NCBI RefSeq assembly: GCF_012849375.1
Contig: NZ_CP051684.1
Span: 6,468,783-6,532,782, forward strand
Length of the DNA: 64,000 nucleotides
Source: Duganella dendranthematis
GTDB lineage: Bacteria > Pseudomonadota > Gammaproteobacteria > Burkholderiales > Burkholderiaceae_D
Direction: 5' to 3'
This document shows positions 32,447 to 41,777 of the stretch, one piece after another. Both the position numbers and the translations under genes were made by a program. Under the pieces are notes generated by a model, which was given only the letters and a program-made list of their open reading frames with translations, was not told the origin of the DNA and did no database searches. Each line of letters begins with the position of its first letter. Position 1 is the first letter of the stretch.

Positions 32447-32460
32447 GTGCGCTAGGGCAC
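32447..32460. promoter_or_regulatory. Near-perfect 14-base palindrome upstream of the OmpA-like gene
   Basis: GTGCGCTAGGGCAC differs by one base from the perfect palindrome at 21609-21622. Its centre lies about 57 bases before the ATG at 32511, and a TATAAT at 32473-32478 follows it by 12 bases and can serve as the -10 box. Confidence 0.45.
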
Positions 32461-32510
32461 ATAGATTGTTTCTATAATCGCAGCTATTATTAACTTTACA
32501 AGGCAATGCC

Positions 32511-33506
32511 ATGCGAAAGATCCTCCCGCTGCTGCTCGGCGCCACTCTGGCCTCCGCAGTCTATGCCGACATGCCGGCCAAGGATATCGGCAAAGGCGCC
32601 AAGGACCATCCGCTGCTGTCGCGCTTTGCCGATTCCAAGATCGTCGGCTACGACTTCAAGGAGTTCGACGAAGTGACGATCCCCGCAGGCAAACGGGTGG
32701 CGGACAAAAGCGGCAAGCCGGGATTCGAAAATTCGCTGACGGTCGAAGGCCGCTATACCCGCATCGCGTACAACTATCCGAAGACCCGCTCCGCCGTCGA
32801 GGTGATGCGCAACTACCAGGCCGCGCTGGAAAAGGCCGGCCTGAAAACCGTGTTCTCCTGCGTGAAGGAGACGTGCGGCGAAAACTTCGGCGAATACATG
32901 TATGACAAGAACCTCGGGAACAATTTCATCGACGGCGGCCAGCAATACGAACCGTTCATCTACGGCCGCCGCGATGACCGCTATCTGGTGGCCAAAGGCG
33001 CTACCGCCGACGGCACGCTGGTGCACGTGGCGTTGTGGGTGGTGGCACCAACCGAAAACCGCAACGGCGGCTTCTACATGCAGGTGGTCGAAGGCAAGCC
33101 GATGGAAGGCGGCAAGGTCAGCGTGAACCTGAACGCCGGGGAGATGGCGAAGAGCATCGCGGCCGACGGCAAGGTCGCGGTGTACGGCGTCTACTTCGAC
33201 ACCGACAAGAGCGATGTCAAGCCGGAATCGAAGGCGGCGCTGGGCGAGATGGCCAAACTGCTGCAACAGAATCCCCAGTTGAAGGTGTTCGTGGTCGGCC
33301 ACACCGACAACCAGGGCGCGCTGGCGCACAACGTGGAGCTGTCGCAGAAGCGCGCCGACGCCGTGATCAAGACGCTCGCCACCGACTACAAGGTCGATGC
33401 AAGGCGTCTCGCCGCCAAAGGCGTAGCCTCCTATGCCCCGGTGGCCTCCAACGACGCCGAAGCGGGACGCGAGAAGAACCGCCGCGTGGAGCTGGTCAAG
33501 CAGTAA
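32511..33506 (+). CDS. OmpA-family outer-membrane/peptidoglycan-associated protein with DUF4892-like N-terminal domain
   Basis: The 331-residue precursor has a short signal peptide (MRKILPLLLGATLASAVYA). Residues about 25-210 resemble the DUF4892 type (DHPLLSRFADSKIVGYD, YNYPKTRSAVEVMRNYQAALEKAG) with two Cys that may form a disulfide (SCVKETCGE). The C-terminal 110 residues are a full OmpA peptidoglycan-binding domain: VYFDTDKSDVKPES, VVGHTDNQGALAHNVELSQKRADAV and the final REKNRRVELV, with the diaminopimelate-binding Asp and Arg. There is no lipobox Cys, so anchoring to the outer membrane would be through the N-terminal domain or peptidoglycan. Confidence 0.85.
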   Translation: MRKILPLLLGATLASAVYADMPAKDIGKGAKDHPLLSRFADSKIVGYDFKEFDEVTIPAGKRVADKSGKPGFENSLTVEGRYTRIAYNYPKTRSAVEVMRNYQAALEKAGLKTVFSCVKETCGENFGEYMYDKNLGNNFIDGGQQYEPFIYGRRDDRYLVAKGATADGTLVHVALWVVAPTENRNGGFYMQVVEGKPMEGGKVSVNLNAGEMAKSIAADGKVAVYGVYFDTDKSDVKPESKAALGEMAKLLQQNPQLKVFVVGHTDNQGALAHNVELSQKRADAVIKTLATDYKVDARRLAAKGVASYAPVASNDAEAGREKNRRVELVKQ

Positions 33507-34445
33507 TCAGCTGGTCGTACGGAACCAGCTGACCAGCACCGAGATGGTCACGATTGACAGCACGGTGGATACCAGAATGCTGCCGGCGATGCCGACCGCC
33601 TGGCGCTTGTACATATGCGCCAGCATGAACGGGCCGGTGCCGGTCGGCAGCGCCGCCAGCACCACGGCCAGCCCGGTCATCGCCGGCGACAAATGGAACA
33701 CATACACCGCCAGCACCCACGTCAGCGCCGGCTGGCCAATCAGCTTGAGCGCCACCTGCGCGCTCAGCGCCGGAATCTGCGGCCGGCCGCGCTGGTCGGC
33801 GATGAACAGTCCCAGCGACACCAGCGCGCACGGACTGGCCGCATGCGCCAGCAAGGACAGGAAGCGGTCCACGCCTTCCGGCAGCGGCGGCGCATAGCCG
33901 GCGTACAGCGCCCCGAGCACGGGCGCCAGCAGCATCGGATTCTGCGCCAGCGACCAGCTCACCTTCTTCAGGATGCGGCCGATGCCGCCGCCCTCGCTCA
34001 CGCCCAGCTCCACCACCGTCACCGCGATGCCGAACAACACGCACACGGTAAGGATGGACGTGATCGTCGCCGGCATCATGCTCGATGGCCCGAACGCCGC
34101 CAGCGCCAACGGAAAGCCGATAAAGCCTACGTTGGCATAAGCGGCGTTCAGCCCTTCCAGGCTGGCGTCGGCCAGCTCGCCGCCACGCATGCGGCTCACC
34201 GCTACTGTGATCGCGTAGACCGCGCCGCTGGCCAGGCCAAAGGCGGCGATGAAGCCCGGCTGGTCCAGCTGCTTCCAGCTGGACTTGGCCATGATCTGGA
34301 ATAGCAAGGCCGGCATGCCGAGATAGACCACGAAGCGGTTCATCTCGAAGGCACCTGCCTCGCCCATCCAGCCGCGATAGCGCGCCAGCCAACCGACGCC
34401 GATCAGCGCGAAGATCGGCAGCACGATGGAGAACAGAACCTGCAC
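33507..34445 (-). CDS. AEC (auxin efflux carrier) family transporter
   Basis: The 312-residue protein has ten hydrophobic helices in two inverted halves, with the family marks VLPIFALIGVGWLARYRG at the start, AYANVGFIGFPLA (helix 4 break with Asn) and the second-half LAALPTGTGPFMLAHMY. GTG 34445 is taken as start since AAAGGA lies upstream. It begins 1 base after the hydrolase gene stop, so the two are an operon. AEC carriers move small carboxylates such as malonate or malate, but the substrate here is not known. Confidence 0.87.
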   Translation of the reverse strand: MQVLFSIVLPIFALIGVGWLARYRGWMGEAGAFEMNRFVVYLGMPALLFQIMAKSSWKQLDQPGFIAAFGLASGAVYAITVAVSRMRGGELADASLEGLNAAYANVGFIGFPLALAAFGPSSMMPATITSILTVCVLFGIAVTVVELGVSEGGGIGRILKKVSWSLAQNPMLLAPVLGALYAGYAPPLPEGVDRFLSLLAHAASPCALVSLGLFIADQRGRPQIPALSAQVALKLIGQPALTWVLAVYVFHLSPAMTGLAVVLAALPTGTGPFMLAHMYKRQAVGIAGSILVSTVLSIVTISVLVSWFRTTS

Positions 34446-34446
34446 G

Positions 34447-35313
34447 TTATCCTTTCCAGCCGAGCAGGAAGTCCAGCAGCGCTTCGTTGACGCGCTCCGG
34501 CTGCTCTTCCTGCGGCAGGTGGCCTGCCTGGGCGATTGGCGCGGTGCGCAGGTCGCTGGCCATTTCAGACCATATCTTCGCCATGTCGAACATCTTTCCG
34601 ACCGCGTGGAAGTCCTCGCCCCACAGGGCCAACGTCGGGCAGGCGATCTTGATGTCGGCATCGACCGTGTCTTGCGCCACATCCTCGCCGATGGCGCGGT
34701 AGTCCGACATGGCGCCGCGCAGCGCGCCGGGACGGCGGTAGGCTTGCACATAGGTGTCGAAAGCCTTGCCGTCGATCGCCAGCGGGTTGTAGCACCAGTC
34801 GGAGAACAGGTGGCGCAGCCACAGGTCTTCGCGGCCGGAGATTAGCGCCTCCGGCAGATCCGGCACCTGGTTGAAGATGAAGAACCAGTACGACTTCGCC
34901 AGTGCCGGACTGAATTCGCGGGCGACGATACGAGTCGGCACATTGTCCATCACTACCAGGCGATCCAGCAGTTCCGGATGGTCCTTGGCGAAGCGGGTCG
35001 CCACACGCGCGCCGCGGTCGTGGCCGACCAGCGCGATTTTCGGAATATCCAGTGCCTTCAACAGCTCCACCAGGTCGCGCGCCATGTTGCGCTTGTCGTA
35101 GCCACCGGCCGGCTTGTCGGTTTCGCCGTAGCCGCGCAGGTCCGGCGCGATCACGCGATAGTGCTTGGCCAGTTCCGGGATCTGGAAGCGCCAGGCGAAA
35201 TTCGTTTCAGGGAAACCGTGCAGCAGTACCACCGGGGCGCCCTTGCCCGCTTCCAGGTAGTGTTGACGGATGCCGTTGGCCTCCACCGTGTGGTGCTTGA
35301 TGTCGATGCTCAT
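34447..35313 (-). CDS. Alpha/beta hydrolase, haloacetate (fluoroacetate) dehalogenase/epoxide hydrolase-like
   Basis: The 288-residue hydrolase has the oxyanion element LLHGFPETNFAW, APDLRGYGETDKP, the nucleophile elbow LVGHDRGARVATRF with Asp as nucleophile, and the late His in QAGHLPQEEQP. An Asp nucleophile followed by Arg (HDRGAR) is the mark of fluoroacetate dehalogenases, where Arg residues bind the substrate carboxylate. The cap (YWFFIFNQVPDLPEALI, DWCYNP) also resembles that family. ATG 35313 is preceded by GAGGAA. Next to an AEC carrier, which may carry the acid substrate or product. The exact substrate is not proven. Confidence 0.8.
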   Translation of the reverse strand: MSIDIKHHTVEANGIRQHYLEAGKGAPVVLLHGFPETNFAWRFQIPELAKHYRVIAPDLRGYGETDKPAGGYDKRNMARDLVELLKALDIPKIALVGHDRGARVATRFAKDHPELLDRLVVMDNVPTRIVAREFSPALAKSYWFFIFNQVPDLPEALISGREDLWLRHLFSDWCYNPLAIDGKAFDTYVQAYRRPGALRGAMSDYRAIGEDVAQDTVDADIKIACPTLALWGEDFHAVGKMFDMAKIWSEMASDLRTAPIAQAGHLPQEEQPERVNEALLDFLLGWKG

Positions 35314-35458
35314 AGATTCCTCGCGATTGGATAACTCGCCGATTAAATCAGTTTGGCCTGTCAATCAACACTATCTTAGGATGAGTACTTTGGGGAGAGG
35401 AGAAATCAGGACGGGCGCGCCTACACTCCGGGGATGACATCCAAGCAAGGAAAAAAAG

Positions 35459-36163
35459 ATGAGTGAGATTCCCCTCAAGCGACGCGACTTCCTGCGCGGC
35501 GCGGCGGGTTTTGCGCTGGCCTCCGGCGTCGGCGTCGGCGTCGGCGTGGGCGCCACCGCCGCCACCGCCGGTCCGCAGTCCAAGCCCTATTCGCCCACCT
35601 ACTTCACGACCGCCGAATGGGCCTTCATCAACGCCGCCGTCGAGCGCCTGATACCTAACGACGGCAATGGTCCCGGCGGCGTGGACGCCGGCGTGCCGGT
35701 TTTCCTCGACAAGCAAATGCAGCTACCCTACGGCCACGGCGCCTACTGGTATATGCAAGGACCGTTTCACCCGGAGACGCCACCGACGCTGGGCTACCAG
35801 CTGCGCCAGACGCCGCGCGAGTTGTACCGCGCCGGCATCGCCCTGATCGACCGCGCCGCCGTGCACGCGCACAAAAAGCCATTCGCCCAATTGGACGCGG
35901 CCCAGCGCGACGCGCTGCTGACGCAGGCCGATCAAGGCCACCTGCCGGAAGACAGCCTCCTGGCCGCGGCCTTCTTCGCCCTGCTGCTGCGGAATACCCG
36001 CGAAGGCTACTTCGCCGATCCGCTTTACGGCGGCAACCGCGACATGGCGGCCTGGAAGATGGTCGGCTTTCCCGGTGCGCGCGCCGATTTCACCGATTTC
36101 ATCGATCAGCAGGGACGCAAGTATCCCTATGGCCCGGTGGCGATAGACGGATCGCGAGGCTGA
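35459..36163 (+). CDS. Small (gamma, Tat-exported) subunit of membrane GMC/gluconate 2-dehydrogenase complex
   Basis: The 234-residue protein starts with a twin-arginine signal (KRRDFLRGAAGFALASG) and has the gluconate 2-dehydrogenase subunit 3 domain: FTTAEWAFINAAVERLIPND near the start and the pair GYFADPLYGGNRDMAAWKMVGFPGA near the end. In this family the small subunit is exported by Tat and carries the FAD subunit with it. It starts the three-gene operon and is 2 bases from the FAD subunit gene. Confidence 0.9.
   Translation: MSEIPLKRRDFLRGAAGFALASGVGVGVGVGATAATAGPQSKPYSPTYFTTAEWAFINAAVERLIPNDGNGPGGVDAGVPVFLDKQMQLPYGHGAYWYMQGPFHPETPPTLGYQLRQTPRELYRAGIALIDRAAVHAHKKPFAQLDAAQRDALLTQADQGHLPEDSLLAAAFFALLLRNTREGYFADPLYGGNRDMAAWKMVGFPGARADFTDFIDQQGRKYPYGPVAIDGSRG
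35525..35548 (+). repeat. Hexanucleotide tandem repeat inside the Tat signal peptide
   Basis: Three exact GGCGTC units (35525-35542) are followed by GGCGTG (35543-35548). They encode the Gly-Val run in the hydrophobic core of the Tat signal. In-frame gain or loss of units by slippage would alter the core length without a frameshift. Confidence 0.7.
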
Positions 36164-36165
36164 CC

Positions 36166-37905
36166 ATGAAACCAGTAGATGCAGTCATCATCGGCTACGG
36201 CTGGACCGGCGCAATCATGGCCAAGGAACTGACCGACGCCGGCCTGTCGGTGCTGGTGCTGGAGCGCGGCCCTGAACGCGACACCGCACCGGACTTTGAA
36301 TACCCGCGCATCGCGGATGAACTGAAGTACGCCGTGCGCGGCGACCTGTGGCAACCGCTGGCCGGCGAAACCGTGACCATCCGCCACAAGCCTGGCGAAA
36401 TCGCCGTGCCGTATCGCCAGTACGGTTCCTTCATCCTTGGTAACGGCACCGGCGGCGCCGGCGCGCACTGGAACGGCCAGCAATGGCGCGCTTCGCCCAA
36501 CGACCTGCGCATCCGCAGCGTCTACGAAGAACGCTACGGCAAAAAATTCATCCCGGACGACATGAGCATTCAGGACTACGGCATCAGTTACGAAGAGCTG
36601 GAGCCCTATTTCGACCACTTTGAAAAAGTCACCGGCGTGGCCGGAACGGCCGGCGGCAATCCGTTTGAGGGAAAACGGAGTAATCCGTTTCCGCAGCAGC
36701 CGATGCCGCCGATACTGAGTTCCCAGCTGTTCGCAAAGGCCGCGCGTGAACTGGGCTATCAGCCCTTCCCGGTGCCGGCCGCGAACAGCACCGCCGCCTA
36801 CACCAACCCGTACGGCGTGCGCATGGGCCCATGTAATCTGTGCGGTTACTGCGAGGGCTTCGGCTGCTTCCTGTATTCCAAGGCGGCGCCGCAGACCACC
36901 ATCATCCCGGTGCTGAAGGGCCGCAGCAACCTGCAAGTGCGCCACAACAGCTACGTCACCCGCATCCTGCTCGACAGCAGCGGCAAGCTGGCCACCGGCG
37001 TACGTTATATCGACGCCAACGGCAAGCAGGTCGACCAGCCGGCGGCGATGGTGGTGCTGGCCAGCTTCCAGATGAATAACGTGCGCATGCTCCTGTTGTC
37101 CGGTATCGGCAAGCCTTACGATCCGGTCACGGGCAAGGGCGTGGTGGGCAAGAACTACGCTTACCAGATGGTCAGCAGCAGCACCGCGTTCTTCGACGAG
37201 AGCGTGAACATGAATCCCTTCATCGGTGCCGGGGCCGCAGGCCAGCAGGCCATCGACGATTACAACGCCGACCACTTCGACCATGGCAAGCACGGTTTCG
37301 TCGGCGGCGCGATGATCTTCGCCGGCGCCACCGGCGGCCGTCCCATCGTGCAGATGCCGTTGCCGCCCGATGCGCCGCGCTGGGGCAGCGGCTGGAAAAG
37401 CGCGGTGCGCAAGCACTATGCGCATAGCAGTTCGGTCGCCACCATGGGTTCCGTCATGTCCTACCGCGACCGCTATCTGGACCTGGATCCGACCTACCGC
37501 GACGCCCACGGCGTGCCGCTGCTGCGCATGACCTTCGACTGGCATCCAAACGAATACAAGATGACCGCGTTCACCTCGGCGCGCGCCGGCGAAATCGTCA
37601 GTGCGATGAAGCCGCAGCGCATGTCGCAGCACATCCTCAAGCCGGGCGACAGCTACGACGTGCGCGTCTACCAGTCCACGCATAACACGGGTGGCGCCAT
37701 TATCGGCACCAATCCGTCTAATAGCGTGTTGAACCGCTATTCGCAGTGCTGGGATGTGCCGAACGTGTTTGTGTTCGGCGCCTCGTCCTTCCCGCAGAAC
37801 ATCGGCTACAACCCTACCGGCCTGGTTGCGGCGCTGACCTATTTCGCCGCCGCCAAAATCCGGTCCACCTACCTGAAAACCGGCGGAGCACTGGTACACG
37901 CATGA
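36166..37905 (+). CDS. FAD-dependent GMC oxidoreductase, large subunit of gluconate 2-dehydrogenase-type complex
   Basis: The 579-residue flavoprotein has the dinucleotide-binding start DAVIIGYGWTGAIMAKEL, with G-x-G-x-x-G, then LEVLERGP-type Glu, and the GMC C-terminal box (STHNTGGAIIGTNPSNSVLNRYSQCWDVPNVFVFGASSFPQNIGYNPTGLV) with the active-site His-Asn pair. A Cys-rich segment GPCNLCGYCEGFGC (about 221-234) may hold a 3Fe-4S cluster as described for gluconate/fructose/glucose dehydrogenase relatives. It oxidises a sugar or polyol in the periplasm and passes electrons to the cytochrome subunit. Sugar specificity is not readable. Confidence 0.92.
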   Translation: MKPVDAVIIGYGWTGAIMAKELTDAGLSVLVLERGPERDTAPDFEYPRIADELKYAVRGDLWQPLAGETVTIRHKPGEIAVPYRQYGSFILGNGTGGAGAHWNGQQWRASPNDLRIRSVYEERYGKKFIPDDMSIQDYGISYEELEPYFDHFEKVTGVAGTAGGNPFEGKRSNPFPQQPMPPILSSQLFAKAARELGYQPFPVPAANSTAAYTNPYGVRMGPCNLCGYCEGFGCFLYSKAAPQTTIIPVLKGRSNLQVRHNSYVTRILLDSSGKLATGVRYIDANGKQVDQPAAMVVLASFQMNNVRMLLLSGIGKPYDPVTGKGVVGKNYAYQMVSSSTAFFDESVNMNPFIGAGAAGQQAIDDYNADHFDHGKHGFVGGAMIFAGATGGRPIVQMPLPPDAPRWGSGWKSAVRKHYAHSSSVATMGSVMSYRDRYLDLDPTYRDAHGVPLLRMTFDWHPNEYKMTAFTSARAGEIVSAMKPQRMSQHILKPGDSYDVRVYQSTHNTGGAIIGTNPSNSVLNRYSQCWDVPNVFVFGASSFPQNIGYNPTGLVAALTYFAAAKIRSTYLKTGGALVHA

Positions 37906-39212
37906 ATAAACGGACTCTCTTTATCGGTGCGGGATCGGTGCTGGTGATTGGCCTGCTGACGTTAATCAGCGCCACCCGCTGGTCCGACTCGCACGCCGGT
38001 GCGCACCCGCAAGCGCCGGCCGTCAGCACGGCAACGATCGCGCGCGGCGCTTATCTCGCGCGCCTCGGTGACTGCGCCGCATGCCACAGCGCGCCGGGCC
38101 AGGCGCCCTATTCCGGCGGCCTGCGCATGCAAACGCCGATCGGCGCCATCTACACCAGCAACATCACGCCGGACCGCCAGCACGGCATCGGTAATTACAC
38201 GCTGGCCGATTTCGACCGCGCGCTGCGCTTTGGCGTGGCCAACGGCCATACGCTGTATCCCGCCATGCCGTACAGCGCCTACTCCAGCACTACGCCGGAA
38301 GACGTGGCCGCGCTATACGCCTATTTCATGCACGAAGTGCAGCCGGCAGCGGTGGCCAGGCGTGACAACGACATACCGTTCCCGCTGTCGATGCGCTGGC
38401 CGCTGACCATCTGGCGCTGGGCCGTCGCCCCCGCGCCGCGCGCCTTCCAGATGCAGACCAGCGACGCCATGCTGCGGCGCGGCGCCTACATCGTCGAAGG
38501 TCTAGGCCATTGCGGCGATTGCCACACGCCGCGCGGGCCATCGCTGCAAGTACGCGCGCTGAGCGCGGCCGATGGTCCGGCGTATCTGTCCGGCGCCATC
38601 ATCGACGGCTGGCATGCCCCTAGTCTGCGCAACGGCGACCGCACCACCATCGGCGCCTGGAGCGAAGCGGATATCGCGCAGTTCCTGCGCACAGGCAGCA
38701 ACCGCCATGGCATCGCCTTCGCGTCGATGAACGAGGTGGTAAGCAACAGCACCCAGTTCCTCAGCAGCGATGATGCGGCGGCGGTGGCGCACTTCCTCAA
38801 ATCGCTGACCGATACGGGCGCGGGCATGGGTCGCTATGTCTACGATCCCGCCACGAGCCTGGCGCTGCGCAACGGCGACGCCGGGGCGCGTGGCGCACAG
38901 CTGTACCTGGACAATTGCGCCGCCTGCCATCGACCGGATGGCAAAGGCTATCAGGGCGTATTCCCTGCGCTGGCCGGCAACCCCGTAGTAGCGGCCGCGC
39001 CATCCGACTCGGTGATCCGCATCGTTTTGGAAGGCATGAAGACCGCGCGCACCGACAGCACGCCCGCGCAGTTCTCCATGCCCTCCTTCGCCCAGCGCTT
39101 GAGCGACCAGGATGTGGCGGATGTGGCGACCTTCATCCGTGCCAGCTGGGGCAATCAGGCGGCGACCATCAGCGCCGCAGAGGTGAAGCAGCAGCGCGCC
39201 AGTCCGCGCTAG
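37902..39212 (+). CDS. Trihaem cytochrome c subunit of the GMC dehydrogenase
   Basis: The 436-residue protein has an uncleaved or cleaved N-terminal hydrophobic segment (about 5-22) and three haem c motifs, CAACH (about 57-61), CGDCH (about 202-206) and CAACH (about 343-347). It is the standard electron outlet of membrane gluconate and alcohol dehydrogenases, delivering electrons to ubiquinone. Its start overlaps the FAD subunit stop (ATGA), so the three subunits are co-translated. Confidence 0.92.
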   Translation: MNKRTLFIGAGSVLVIGLLTLISATRWSDSHAGAHPQAPAVSTATIARGAYLARLGDCAACHSAPGQAPYSGGLRMQTPIGAIYTSNITPDRQHGIGNYTLADFDRALRFGVANGHTLYPAMPYSAYSSTTPEDVAALYAYFMHEVQPAAVARRDNDIPFPLSMRWPLTIWRWAVAPAPRAFQMQTSDAMLRRGAYIVEGLGHCGDCHTPRGPSLQVRALSAADGPAYLSGAIIDGWHAPSLRNGDRTTIGAWSEADIAQFLRTGSNRHGIAFASMNEVVSNSTQFLSSDDAAAVAHFLKSLTDTGAGMGRYVYDPATSLALRNGDAGARGAQLYLDNCAACHRPDGKGYQGVFPALAGNPVVAAAPSDSVIRIVLEGMKTARTDSTPAQFSMPSFAQRLSDQDVADVATFIRASWGNQAATISAAEVKQQRASPR

Positions 39213-39246
39213 ACATCCAGCCGGTGCAGCACGGCGCGCGGGGCGG

Positions 39247-39717
39247 CTATTGGCGGAACAAGCGCTTGAGGGCCTGGCGGCCCAGTTCCGTCACCGGCAG
39301 CTCCATCGCATCCAGCGTGTTCTTCACCAGCAGGCCGAGCTCAGTGTCACCTTCCATCGACAGGCGGCGCGAGAAGAACAGCGTGTCCGGGTCCTGCTCG
39401 CGTTTGGCCAGCGCCACGAAGTCGCGCGCGCAGGCGCCGATTTCCAGGTCTGGCGCGCCGTTGCGCTTCAGCGCCGCGAAACCGTCGCCGCGCCAGGTGA
39501 AGTCGAACGCCACGCCAGCGTCGCTGACGCGCACCCGCAGGTGATGCCCCGCTAGGCCAGCGCGTACATCGTCCGGCAGATGTGGCTTGACCACCAGGTT
39601 CAATGCGGCCACGCACAGTAGCGATCCCGGAAAGGCCGGCAGGCGCTGGCCCAGCGTCGCCAGCAAGGCAGGCAACGGCTGGACGGCGCTGTAATGGTTA
39701 GTTGCGACTGGGTTCAT
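39247..39717 (-). CDS. ubiT: Ubiquinone biosynthesis accessory factor UbiT (SCP2 domain)
   Basis: The 156-residue protein has an SCP2-type lipid-binding domain ([62 protein letters not shown]). In proteobacteria UbiT works with UbiU and UbiV in oxygen-independent ubiquinone synthesis, binding the lipid intermediates. It overlaps the ubiV stop/start by 4 bases, and the gene trio ubiU-ubiV-ubiT reads leftward as one operon. Confidence 0.9.
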   Translation of the reverse strand: MNPVATNHYSAVQPLPALLATLGQRLPAFPGSLLCVAALNLVVKPHLPDDVRAGLAGHHLRVRVSDAGVAFDFTWRGDGFAALKRNGAPDLEIGACARDFVALAKREQDPDTLFFSRRLSMEGDTELGLLVKNTLDAMELPVTELGRQALKRLFRQ

Positions 39718-40613
39718 GCTGTGCTCTCCATGTTGTATTCAAGTCCGGGCTTGCCGTACCAGTAGCCGTTGCAGGCCTCGGCCGGCAGCAGCGGCGAGAT
39801 GATGTCGACGGCTTTGCGCGGGGCCAGCGCACCGGTGCGCGCGGCGTCAAATGCGGCGATGATCTGTTTCATATGGGTTGACTGGGGGTTGAGTCGCGCC
39901 ACATCCACGCCCAGCTCCGCCATCTGCACGATCTCCGCCGCCAGGTTGTACACCAGTGCGGACTGGCTCTGGATGCCGTTCAGGACCAGGAACGGCTGCT
40001 TTTCGCGCGTCTGCATCATCAGGCCATCGGGATGATCGATGCAGCTGAAGCGGCAGTCGTCCTTCGGCAGATTGCGGTTGCGCGCCGTGAAGCAGCGCGC
40101 CGAAAACGCCAGCGGCATGCGGCCGAAGGCGAATACCTCTGTCTCCATCCCCTGCGGCCGTTCGCGCTGCATGTGCGCCAGTCCCGCACGGCCCATCTCC
40201 AGCGGCATGACCCAGCGCCTGGCGCCAAGTTCGTGCAGCAGCGCCAGCGTCGGCGGGTTGTAGACGTTGAGATGCGGGCCGGCGACGAACGGTTGGCCGC
40301 TCAGCATCTGCACTGCCCCCATGTCGTTGGCCTCTACCTGGAAGCGGCCATTGGCCACCAGCTTGCGCTGCGCGCCGACGTCCGCGCTGGATTCGATCAG
40401 CGCCAGCGTCGACATCACCACTTCCTTGCCACAGCCTTGCAGTAGCTCGGCCACGGCCAACCAGTCGGCGGCGCGCAGTTCGTGGCGGCGCGAACACACA
40501 GTTTCGCCGAGGTAGACGATATCCACCGGGCTGTCCGAGATTTCTTCATAAAATTCCATGACTTTGGCGCGCGGCCAGTAATACAGCAGCGGCCCGAGGG
40601 CGAGTTTCAGCAT
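39714..40613 (-). CDS. ubiV: Anaerobic ubiquinone hydroxylase subunit UbiV (U32 peptidase-like)
   Basis: The 299-residue protein has the U32 family TIM-barrel start [11 protein letters not shown] and [15 protein letters not shown], then [20 protein letters not shown] with Cys residues expected to bind the 4Fe-4S cluster. With UbiU it forms the heterodimer that hydroxylates the ubiquinone ring without oxygen, using prephenate as oxygen donor in published work. It lies 13 bases after ubiU and overlaps ubiT. Confidence 0.94.
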   Translation of the reverse strand: MLKLALGPLLYYWPRAKVMEFYEEISDSPVDIVYLGETVCSRRHELRAADWLAVAELLQGCGKEVVMSTLALIESSADVGAQRKLVANGRFQVEANDMGAVQMLSGQPFVAGPHLNVYNPPTLALLHELGARRWVMPLEMGRAGLAHMQRERPQGMETEVFAFGRMPLAFSARCFTARNRNLPKDDCRFSCIDHPDGLMMQTREKQPFLVLNGIQSQSALVYNLAAEIVQMAELGVDVARLNPQSTHMKQIIAAFDAARTGALAPRKAVDIISPLLPAEACNGYWYGKPGLEYNMESTA

Positions 40614-40626
40614 GACGTCTCCGTTG

Positions 40627-41646
40627 TTATTTCCACGCGCGGTGATACGCGCCCAGTGTGTGCTGCTGGCCTTCCGCCAGCGTATTCAGTTCCGCCATCC
40701 AGGCTGGCTTGACCGAGTAGCGCGCCGCATTGCGCAGGCAGTCGTCCAGCGCCGCGCGCCAGACACGCGTCACCTGCGACACGTAGGCCGGGCTGCGCTG
40801 GCGGCCTTCGATCTTCACTGCACGCACGCCCATCTCCAGCAGCTGCGGCAGCAGCTCCAGCGTATTCAGGCTGGTTGGCTCCTCGATGGCGTAATAGGTT
40901 TCGTCCTCTACCTCAAAGCGCCCCTTGCACAGCGTGGGATAGCTGGCGTTTTCCTGCGGCGTATAGCGGTCGATCATCACACCGTTCAGACGCGACTCCA
41001 GGCCGCGCGGATTCTGCTGCCAGCGCACCGCCCTGGCCGGCGAGCAGACGCCGTGGGTATTTGGCGATTCGCCCGTCACATAGGAAGACAGCTGGCAGCG
41101 GCCCTCCACCATCACGCACAGGCTGCCAAAGCCGAACACTTCGATTTCCACCGAAGTGTTTTTCACCACGTGCTCCACCTGCGCCAGCGACAGCACGCGC
41201 GGCAGCACCGCGCGCGCCACGCCAAACTGCTTCTGGTAGAAGTTGATGGCTTCCGCATTGGTGGCCGAGCCTTGCACCGACAGGTGCAGGCGCAGGTTCG
41301 GATAACGGTCGGCGGCATAGCGCATCAGTCCCGGATCGGCCAGGATGACCGCATCCACGCCGGCGTTGGCGGCGCGGTCGATGGCGATTTGCCACAACGC
41401 GGTGTTGTGCGGCTGCGGATAGGTATTCAACGCCAGCAGCACCTTGCGGCCGTGGTCATGAGCGTAACCGATGCCGGTGCTGATGGCCGCATCGTCGAAA
41501 TTCAGGCCGGCGAAGTTGCGGGCGTTGGTGGCGTCGCGAAAACCGAGGTAGACGCAGTCGGCGCCCAGATCGATGGCGTTCTTTAGCGCCGGCAGGCTGC
41601 CCGCCGGGCATACCAGCTCGATGGGAGGAGATTCAGATGGATTCAT
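40627..41646 (-). CDS. ubiU: Anaerobic ubiquinone hydroxylase subunit UbiU (U32 peptidase-like)
   Basis: The 339-residue protein has [29 protein letters not shown] at the start, the U32 signature [42 protein letters not shown] segment (about 165-200), and a later LCKGRF Cys; these give the four Cys of its 4Fe-4S cluster. It is the first gene of ubiUVT and is transcribed leftward from a region with a perfect FNR box, which fits use under oxygen limitation. Confidence 0.94.
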   Translation of the reverse strand: MNPSESPPIELVCPAGSLPALKNAIDLGADCVYLGFRDATNARNFAGLNFDDAAISTGIGYAHDHGRKVLLALNTYPQPHNTALWQIAIDRAANAGVDAVILADPGLMRYAADRYPNLRLHLSVQGSATNAEAINFYQKQFGVARAVLPRVLSLAQVEHVVKNTSVEIEVFGFGSLCVMVEGRCQLSSYVTGESPNTHGVCSPARAVRWQQNPRGLESRLNGVMIDRYTPQENASYPTLCKGRFEVEDETYYAIEEPTSLNTLELLPQLLEMGVRAVKIEGRQRSPAYVSQVTRVWRAALDDCLRNAARYSVKPAWMAELNTLAEGQQHTLGAYHRAWK

Positions 41647-41705
41647 AAGGTTTTGATAGCTAACAGGGGCGGACGAACTGTATCGCCTCGTGATCCCGGA
41701 AATCC

Positions 41706-41719
41706 TTGATGTGAATCAA
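41706..41719. promoter_or_regulatory. Perfect FNR/ANR box between ubiUVT and the hemerythrin operon
   Basis: TTGATGTGAATCAA matches the FNR consensus TTGAT-N4-ATCAA exactly. It is 60 bases before ubiU (leftward) and 59 bases before the hemerythrin ATG (rightward), almost exactly midway. One dimer could therefore activate both divergent operons when oxygen falls. Confidence 0.85.
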
Positions 41720-41777
41720 AGAATTTGACCTTTATCGGGTGGGACAATGTGCGCACGCTTAATGAAGGACAAACAAG

